From Villigracilis sp900696595 (GTDB taxonomy: Bacteria > Chloroflexota > Anaerolineae > Anaerolineales > Villigracilaceae), in NCBI GenBank assembly GCA_030263615.1, contig SZPH01000010.1, positions 3,740 to 67,739 on the forward strand: a stretch of DNA of 64,000 bases. The letters run 5' to 3'. Numbering within the stretch: position 1 is the first letter of the stretch; each line of letters opens with the position of its first letter. The position numbers were made by a program, and so were the translations under genes. Below are positions 59,208 to 64,000 of the stretch, piece after piece. Below the pieces are notes generated by a model. That model saw nothing but the letters and a program-made list of their open reading frames with translations. It was not told where the DNA came from and ran no database searches.

Positions 59208-60078
59208 CGGTGAGGTCCACGTTCCATTGACGGGCGGTGTTGAACAGGTACAGGATGACCGCCCCGGTGATGGCGTACAGGATCCACAATGCCGCGCCGG
59301 CCGTGCCGAAGGAGAACAGGTCGAAGGCTTGTTCGTAGATGAACAGCGGCAGGGTGTGGGTCGAGTAGTAGGGTCCGCCCTGCGTGGCAACGAGGATGAT
59401 GGTGAAGGATTCTTGCAGGATCAGGATCGCATCCCGAAACGCAAGCAGCAGCAAAATGGGGGAGAGCATGGGCAGGTACAACTTCCAGACCACCTGCCAG
59501 CCGGATGCCCCGTCCAATTGGGCGGCTTCCTCCAGTTCCTTCGGCACATCCTGAATGGCGGCGAGACTGACCAGAAATCCCTCGCCGATCTGCCAGAACA
59601 TCATCAACACCAGCGCGGGTTTGGACCAGTTCGCATCGGCGAACCAGCCGGGAGCATACAAGCCCAGGGCTTTGAGGATCAGGTTCATAGGTCCGAAGAG
59701 CGGATTTAGTATCCACAGCCAGGCGAGGGCATACGCCACCGGCGGGACGATGCTCGGCAGGTAGAGGATGCCGCGCAGCCAGTTTAGGGATTTGCCTTTT
59801 CCATGCGCCAGCCAGGCGGCGAGGAACATCGTCAAAACCCGCAGCGGCACCGGCAGGATGATCAGCGCCAGCGAATTTCGTACGCTCAGGGAGAAGATTT
59901 CGTCGGTGTAGGCGAGGATGAAATTCAGCGTGCCCGCCCAGAAGGGGGGCTTGATGCCGTCATAATGAAAAAAGGCGAGCCCGAATGAGATGCCCGCCGG
60001 GATGAATACTAGAAAAAGCATCCCCAACACGTAGGGGATGAGCAAAAAACGGACTTTAGTATAATAACCAATCTTCAC
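59188..60078 (-). CDS. Carbohydrate ABC transporter permease (MalF/UgpA-type)
   Basis: 296 residues with six helices. EAA motif in PKELEEAAQLDGASGWQVVW, GILYLPSIVPPVAYALAWLW, and the closing AGAALWILYAITGAVILYLF. It pairs with the MalG-type permease to form the sugar channel. GTG start at 60078 with GGAG 11 bases upstream. First gene of the transporter operon. Confidence 0.9.
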   Translation of the reverse strand: MKIGYYTKVRFLLIPYVLGMLFLVFIPAGISFGLAFFHYDGIKPPFWAGTLNFILAYTDEIFSLSVRNSLALIILPVPLRVLTMFLAAWLAHGKGKSLNWLRGILYLPSIVPPVAYALAWLWILNPLFGPMNLILKALGLYAPGWFADANWSKPALVLMMFWQIGEGFLVSLAAIQDVPKELEEAAQLDGASGWQVVWKLYLPMLSPILLLLAFRDAILILQESFTIILVATQGGPYYSTHTLPLFIYEQAFDLFSFGTAGAALWILYAITGAVILYLFNTARQWNVDLTDETFVL

Positions 60079-60212
60079 GATGTTGGGTCTCCGGTGTGGA
60101 ACTTTTTGCTAGGCGGGGGCGTCCAAGTCTTGAAAAAAAGTATAACACGCAAGCAAACACGCCCTTTTGGGGCGAATCTGAAACGCCTGTTTATGCATGA
60201 AAGGAAAAAATA

Positions 60213-60662
60213 ATGTTACTTTTGAATCGTTTCTCCTTTTTGGGGCTGGCCGCCCTGTTATTCCTAGCGGGGTGTTCGGCAGCGGGGAATCCGCAGGTCT
60301 CGTATCCACAAGCGGTGGATTTGGAAAATCTCCCCGCCGGGCAGACTGGCAGCGGCGGCAACGTGGAGCAGCCCGCTCCGGGTACACGCGGCAGCGAGCC
60401 GGCGCTCCTCCAGCGCATCGCGCAGGACCTGGCTAAGCGACTCGGGATCCCCGCTGCGGATGTGGCTGTGATGGAGATCGTGTTCGTGACTTGGGATGAC
60501 GCTTCTCTCGGTTGCCCGGCTGAAGGACAGTCGTATGCCGCCGGGCAGGTGGAGGGCTATCGGGTCCGGGTGCAAGCCGCTGGCAACGAATACATCTATC
60601 ACACACGCGGTTACAATGAGTTCGTTTTGTGCGAGAACGGACACCCCGTCTCGTACCCCTAG
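60213..60662 (+). CDS. Lipoprotein with conserved cysteine-pair domain, function unknown
   Basis: 149 residues. Signal peptide with lipobox FLAGC. The rest is one small domain: WDDASLGCPAEGQSYAAGQ, GYRVRVQAAGNEYIYHTRGY, and a final VLCENGHPV. The two cysteines (about 107 and 141) may form a disulfide. Similar small lipoproteins are frequent in Anaerolineae. The role is unknown. AAAGGA precedes ATG 60213. Confidence 0.7.
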   Translation: MLLLNRFSFLGLAALLFLAGCSAAGNPQVSYPQAVDLENLPAGQTGSGGNVEQPAPGTRGSEPALLQRIAQDLAKRLGIPAADVAVMEIVFVTWDDASLGCPAEGQSYAAGQVEGYRVRVQAAGNEYIYHTRGYNEFVLCENGHPVSYP

Positions 60663-60954
60663 TTTAGTTTTTTCTCTTTACCGTACACGAAAACGCTAAA
60701 AGTGTCGCCATGGCGCCATGCGACATCTCCTCTTCTCTCGCAGATATCCGATTCGCCAAAAAGACCTTTAGGGTTTCTTTGTGAGAGCGGTACACGAGAT
60801 TGCACGGAAGATCAAAGAAAAAATCGGTGTTTCTCCGCGTAATCTATTTCATCCGTGTCCGATTCGAAAATCTTGCCTAAAAAAAGCCGCATAAGAAACC
60901 GGCTGGCAGTACTGCCAGCCGGTTTGCGTTCTTTACAAGATATTGTTCAAATTT
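60663..60954. repeat. Intergenic repeat region
   Basis: No gene is seen. It holds a bulged hairpin TGTCGCCATGGC/GCCATGCGACA (60702-60724), a stretch with TTTCTCCGCGTAATC and TTTCATCCGTGTCCGAT that recalls the ATCCGTG/ATCCGCG intergenic repeats at 40.5 kb, and the palindrome below. Function unknown. Confidence 0.4.
60896..60925. terminator. 30-bp perfect palindrome after the SLH gene
   Basis: AAACCGGCTGGCAGT and ACTGCCAGCCGGTTT, 15-bp perfect arms. It is 29 bp after the SLH gene stop on the minus strand and continues there with TTTCTTAT, a weak T-tract. A likely terminator of the surface protein gene. Confidence 0.6.
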
Positions 60955-63231
60955 CTAGGGGAATGGCGGCAGGCTCAACCCAAACGTGCGCTGGATGAAA
61001 ATCGCCATCTGTCCGCGGCTGACCGTGCTGTTGGGGCAGTACTTTCCGCCGCCGCAGCCGGAGGTGATGCCTTCGGTCGCCAGTTGTTCGATCCATGCCG
61101 CGGTGGACAGGCCGATTGGAACGTCGGTGAACATGGTTCCTGTGGCTGCCGGGGGCGTATAAGCAGAGCCGTATTTGGCGCGCAGCAGGAAGATCGCCAT
61201 TTGGGCGCGGGTGACCGAGCTAGTGGGGCAGAATTTACCGCCGCCGCAGCCGCCGGAGATGCCCTCTGTCGCCAGTTGTTCGATCCATGCCGCGCCGAAG
61301 GTACCGGTAGAAACGTCGGTGAACATGGTTCCGGTTGCCGCCGGGGGCGTATAAGAGCCGCCGTGAATGCCTCTCAGCAGGAAGATCGCCATCTGCGCGC
61401 GATTGACTATGTTGTTGGGGCAGTAATTGCGCGGACCGGTTGAACAACCGCCCGTGATGCCTGCGTTATAAACAGACTCGATGTACGACCAGGTGGTGGC
61501 GTTGGTGGGCACATCCAGGAAGGAGCGCACCGAGCATTGCGAATACGAGGATGAAGTGATCCAGTTGCCGTAGTTGACAGTGGGGTTGCTGACGCCGCTT
61601 TTGGCGTATTCGCCCATGTGCCAGAAGGTCCTGCCATCCGGGTCAATTGCCATGCCGCTGTAATCGCCCCAGCGGAGCGGAGCGCCGTCGAAGCTGGTGT
61701 AGGTGGCTTCACCGGCTTTGGCTTGGATGGAGCCGAGCAACTCGCCAGCCGGGTCAGTGAAGAGACGCCCAATCAGGCGAGTTTCCATGAATTGCGTGCT
61801 GCCGCCGCGTTCGAAGCCGACGACCATGTTATCGCACATATCGGCGGACACATCCGGGAAGATGTAGTGCAGGGGTGCTGACGAGCCGACGAAGCTGCCG
61901 TCCACGATCGGGTAACCCGCCGCGCCGAGGTTGAGCTTGTGCCAGCGCACTACATTCGCATCGCCGGTTCCCCAGTCGTATGAGACGGTGTCCACCACGT
62001 AGGCGTAGCCGTTGCGATATTCAAAGCTCCTCATGCGCCAGTCGTTGGCTTGGACAGACATGCCGCCGCTTTGCGGTACATCTACAGGGTAGCCGCTCGC
62101 GCCGACCGCGCCGAAGTCATAGGTCTGCACCACGGTGGGAACGCCGCCAGTGAAGGGGTTGTTCCACTGCCAGAGCCAGACAGTGGCGCCGTCATAGTAG
62201 TCGGTGACGAAGTAATGCGAGTTGAACGGCACGGGCACGGAGTCTTGCGCCCAACCGGTCAGGTTCAGGGGTTGCGGCGTGCCGCCATCATAGCCCACGC
62301 TGGCGGAGACCATGGTCACCGGGAGGTTGGCATAGGCATCGTCTTTTTCGAAGGCGTAGATGCGCCCTTCGAAACTACCGGGGATGCTGCCGTTGAACAT
62401 GTTGGCGCCCATGAAGATGGCATGATCGCCGATGCCGATGTGCGGGTAATCGAAGAACTCATCGCCATAGAACTGGGCGTCGAATTCATAGGTGTACCAG
62501 GTGCCCACCGGATTATCGTCGTCCGAGACCATTAGGTAGAATAACTCGCCGTCTTCGATCGCCATCACCCAGCGACCTTCCTCCTGATCGTACTGCACGG
62601 TCGGGTCGAAGGTGCCGGAGGCGCCGTGCCCGGTGAGGAAGGCGTCGAACAGGATTGGGGCGACTACGGTTGCGCCGGTCTTGTCGTAGATCGCAAAGCT
62701 CGAGTTCTCGACCGCGATCAGGTGGTTCGGACCGGCCGCCATGTCGGAATCCGGCGGGACGGAGGAGCCAGTTCCGCAACAGTCATCTATATCGAGCGCG
62801 TCAAAAGAGACGTCAATGGTGGGAGCAGTGCTATTCAACTCAGGGGTAGAATCCAACTGTCCCATTCCGGGAATATTGCGCTGTTTTGCCGCTTCCGCCA
62901 GCTCCTGGCGCTGGGCGGGACCCACGCGGTATTCCATTTCATCGAGGTCAATCTCGCCAGCCAGCCAGCGATCGTACTGCGAGGGCGCAGGCTGGAAAGT
63001 TTGCATGGTTACGAGGGCCTCGTCAGTGCTAACGGTCATCGGCTCCGCCACAACCACAGAGGCGCCGGGCTGCCTGTTGCCGACGTTCTGCGCGCCGCTC
63101 AGGGAGAGCACCGCGCGTTCACGGGCGGCGGTTTCGGCGGCGGGTCCGCTGGCGCCAAAGAAGCCCCAGGCTCCGACCGCCAGCAGGGCAACGATACTTA
63201 CAGCACGCCAAATTGCATTATAAATTTTCAT
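60955..63231 (-). CDS. Exported protein with C-terminal SLH-type repeats (surface layer-anchored)
   Basis: 758 residues. Signal peptide at the N-terminus (AVSIVALLAVGAWGFFGASG). The body to about residue 560 is beta-rich, with WVMAIEDGELFYLMVSDDDN and repeated Y/W-rich strands. It resembles propeller or laminin-G-like surface domains; no catalytic motif is seen. The C-terminal ~185 residues hold three SLH repeats, each with FTDV or FLDV, ITGGCSTG/ISGGCGGG/ITSGCGGG, CPN/CPT and RAQMAIFLLR/RGQMAIFIQR signatures. The paired cysteines in the repeats are typical of Chloroflexota SLH copies. Likely bound to the cell wall. GGAGACC precedes ATG 63231. A palindrome marks the end. Confidence 0.85.
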   Translation of the reverse strand: MKIYNAIWRAVSIVALLAVGAWGFFGASGPAAETAARERAVLSLSGAQNVGNRQPGASVVVAEPMTVSTDEALVTMQTFQPAPSQYDRWLAGEIDLDEMEYRVGPAQRQELAEAAKQRNIPGMGQLDSTPELNSTAPTIDVSFDALDIDDCCGTGSSVPPDSDMAAGPNHLIAVENSSFAIYDKTGATVVAPILFDAFLTGHGASGTFDPTVQYDQEEGRWVMAIEDGELFYLMVSDDDNPVGTWYTYEFDAQFYGDEFFDYPHIGIGDHAIFMGANMFNGSIPGSFEGRIYAFEKDDAYANLPVTMVSASVGYDGGTPQPLNLTGWAQDSVPVPFNSHYFVTDYYDGATVWLWQWNNPFTGGVPTVVQTYDFGAVGASGYPVDVPQSGGMSVQANDWRMRSFEYRNGYAYVVDTVSYDWGTGDANVVRWHKLNLGAAGYPIVDGSFVGSSAPLHYIFPDVSADMCDNMVVGFERGGSTQFMETRLIGRLFTDPAGELLGSIQAKAGEATYTSFDGAPLRWGDYSGMAIDPDGRTFWHMGEYAKSGVSNPTVNYGNWITSSSYSQCSVRSFLDVPTNATTWSYIESVYNAGITGGCSTGPRNYCPNNIVNRAQMAIFLLRGIHGGSYTPPAATGTMFTDVSTGTFGAAWIEQLATEGISGGCGGGKFCPTSSVTRAQMAIFLLRAKYGSAYTPPAATGTMFTDVPIGLSTAAWIEQLATEGITSGCGGGKYCPNSTVSRGQMAIFIQRTFGLSLPPFP

Positions 63232-63293
63232 TTGGTCTCCAATATTGTTTAGAAAAGATGAAATAACAGGGATGATGGAACGGACTTTTTGTA

Positions 63294-63593
63294 TTAATTC
63301 CCGGCGCCTCCTATTAATTGGATTTGAATCAAGCCTTCCAATTCAGCCTCTTCTCCTCCAGGCTTTTGCAGGGAGGCCGTGTATTGGTTGACCCAGTTTG
63401 CAACAGATTGGTTGACCTTGAGCATGCGCGCAATCGTTCCGTAACTTTTACCTTTCCAATACATGCGGATGGCGGCAAGGCGGGTTTCTTCAGTATAGCC
63501 ACGCCAGACTGGTTCAGGCGTATACACGCGATTACACTGTCCGCACCGGTAGCGTTGGCTACCAGAGGGATTGCTGCCTCCAGATCGGCTCAT
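63294..63593 (-). pseudogene. IS1-type InsA-like transposase fragment
   Basis: 99 residues with a QRYRCGQCNRVY zinc-finger half and a helix-turn-helix (ARMLKVNQSVANWVNQY), as in IS1 InsA. The first CxxC appears in another frame just upstream (NCPKYE), so the N-terminus is frameshifted. No InsB catalytic part follows. A remnant, not active. Confidence 0.65.
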
Positions 63594-63846
63594 ACTTTGG
63601 GCAGTTTATGAATCTTATTTTGTTTCCGTTTTAGGCACTCCCTACATGTTGAACAAGTTATTTTTGATATTAAGGGCTTCCGATGCTTATAACTCTCATG
63701 TTATTTTAATTATATAACACTTCTTAAATTTGTCAATAATCCGAATTGCTAGGGCAATCGCATCTAATTTGCGGCGGCGAGGATTTTGAAAAGGTACTGG
63801 TCGTTCCATGCGGCTTGGAGTTGGGGAGCATTCAAATTCTGTAGAA
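63594..63846. other. AT-richer non-coding stretch between two transposase remnants
   Basis: Low-GC sequence with runs of T and A. An open frame on the minus strand across part of it has no recognisable motif. No genes seen. Confidence 0.4.
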
Positions 63847-64000
63847 TCAAGCAGCCAACGGCAAGGCATCGCATTGGCGGGTAATCCAGGCGGCTCGAGC
63901 TTTGGCAACCATGGTAGCGCCCTCCTTTGTCCAGCGCGCGCCGGGACGTTTCAAGCGTAACGAAACGATCTGCTTACAGGCGCTCTCCACAGTGCCGCTG
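63847..64000 (-). pseudogene. C-terminal fragment of a second transposase (cut by window edge)
   Basis: Minus-strand frame from the edge to TGA at 63847 reads SGTVESACKQIVSLRLKRPG, then ARWTKEGATMVAKARAAW, a transposase C-terminal signature (ISKra4-like or a related group, from memory). It may belong to an intact gene beyond the window, so calling it a pseudogene is provisional. Confidence 0.5.

Overview
The window looks like a chromosomal piece of a free-living bacterium of the Chloroflexota, most likely Anaerolineae. This is inferred from an isopentenyl phosphate kinase gene, extracytoplasmic proteins with Thr-Pro-rich linkers, an SLH-type surface protein, a C1-THF-synthase-like formate-THF ligase and leaderless-looking starts. 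No marker gene fixes the species.

Layout. 1-9.9 kb: housekeeping and metabolic genes (trans-sulfuration enzyme cut by the edge, PIG-L deacetylase, PilZ protein, membrane beta-propeller, amidase, fhs, a broken isopentenyl phosphate kinase, a Thr-Pro-linker membrane protein, a hotdog thioesterase). 10.0-15.2 kb: a complete diversity-generating retroelement (DGR). It has a NACHT-FGE target whose last ~40 codons are the variable repeat (VR), a reverse transcriptase, an avd-like gene and a 123-bp template repeat (TR). By hand alignment TR and VR differ at 15 positions, all of them TR adenines. 15.3-21.5 kb: a coupled operon of two SPFH-like membrane proteins with psuG, then a divergent gmhB-type phosphatase and a phosphohexomutase.

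21.5-33.8 kb: a 12-kb minus-strand gene cluster with no system I can name: two more SPFH-type membrane proteins, an S24/LexA-like protein, a HAD phosphatase, a DUF4062-NTPase-winged-helix fusion, an AAA ATPase and a STAND/TPR protein. Two tandem 11-bp direct repeats resembling PhoB boxes lie in front of its two gene blocks. 33.8-45.2 kb: PHP phosphoesterase, GT2, a AAA ATPase, GDPD, GH3, an SDH-type protease, glnA, a DMT exporter and an AraC-MGMT fusion. 45.2-48 kb: a non-coding stretch with candidate structured RNA, then a chlI/chlD pair joined by an A9 slippery site that suggests programmed -1 frameshifting. 48-57 kb: NYN/LOTUS protein, FAD oxidoreductase, the aspartate pathway (lysC with a Thr/Met attenuator; asd with a MITE-like insertion upstream), tRNA-Asn, nitroreductase, selA. 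57-64 kb: sugar ABC transporter, lipoprotein, SLH-domain surface protein and two degenerate transposase fragments.

Recurrent themes are 7-bp-period tandem arrays in at least six intergenic regions, several families of palindromic dispersed repeats (two copies sit inside or across other elements), and genes whose TATAAT box lies 7-9 nt before ATG without a Shine-Dalgarno sequence. The most interesting systems are the DGR with its NTPase target, the SPFH/NTPase cluster, the chlD frameshift site and the lysC attenuator.
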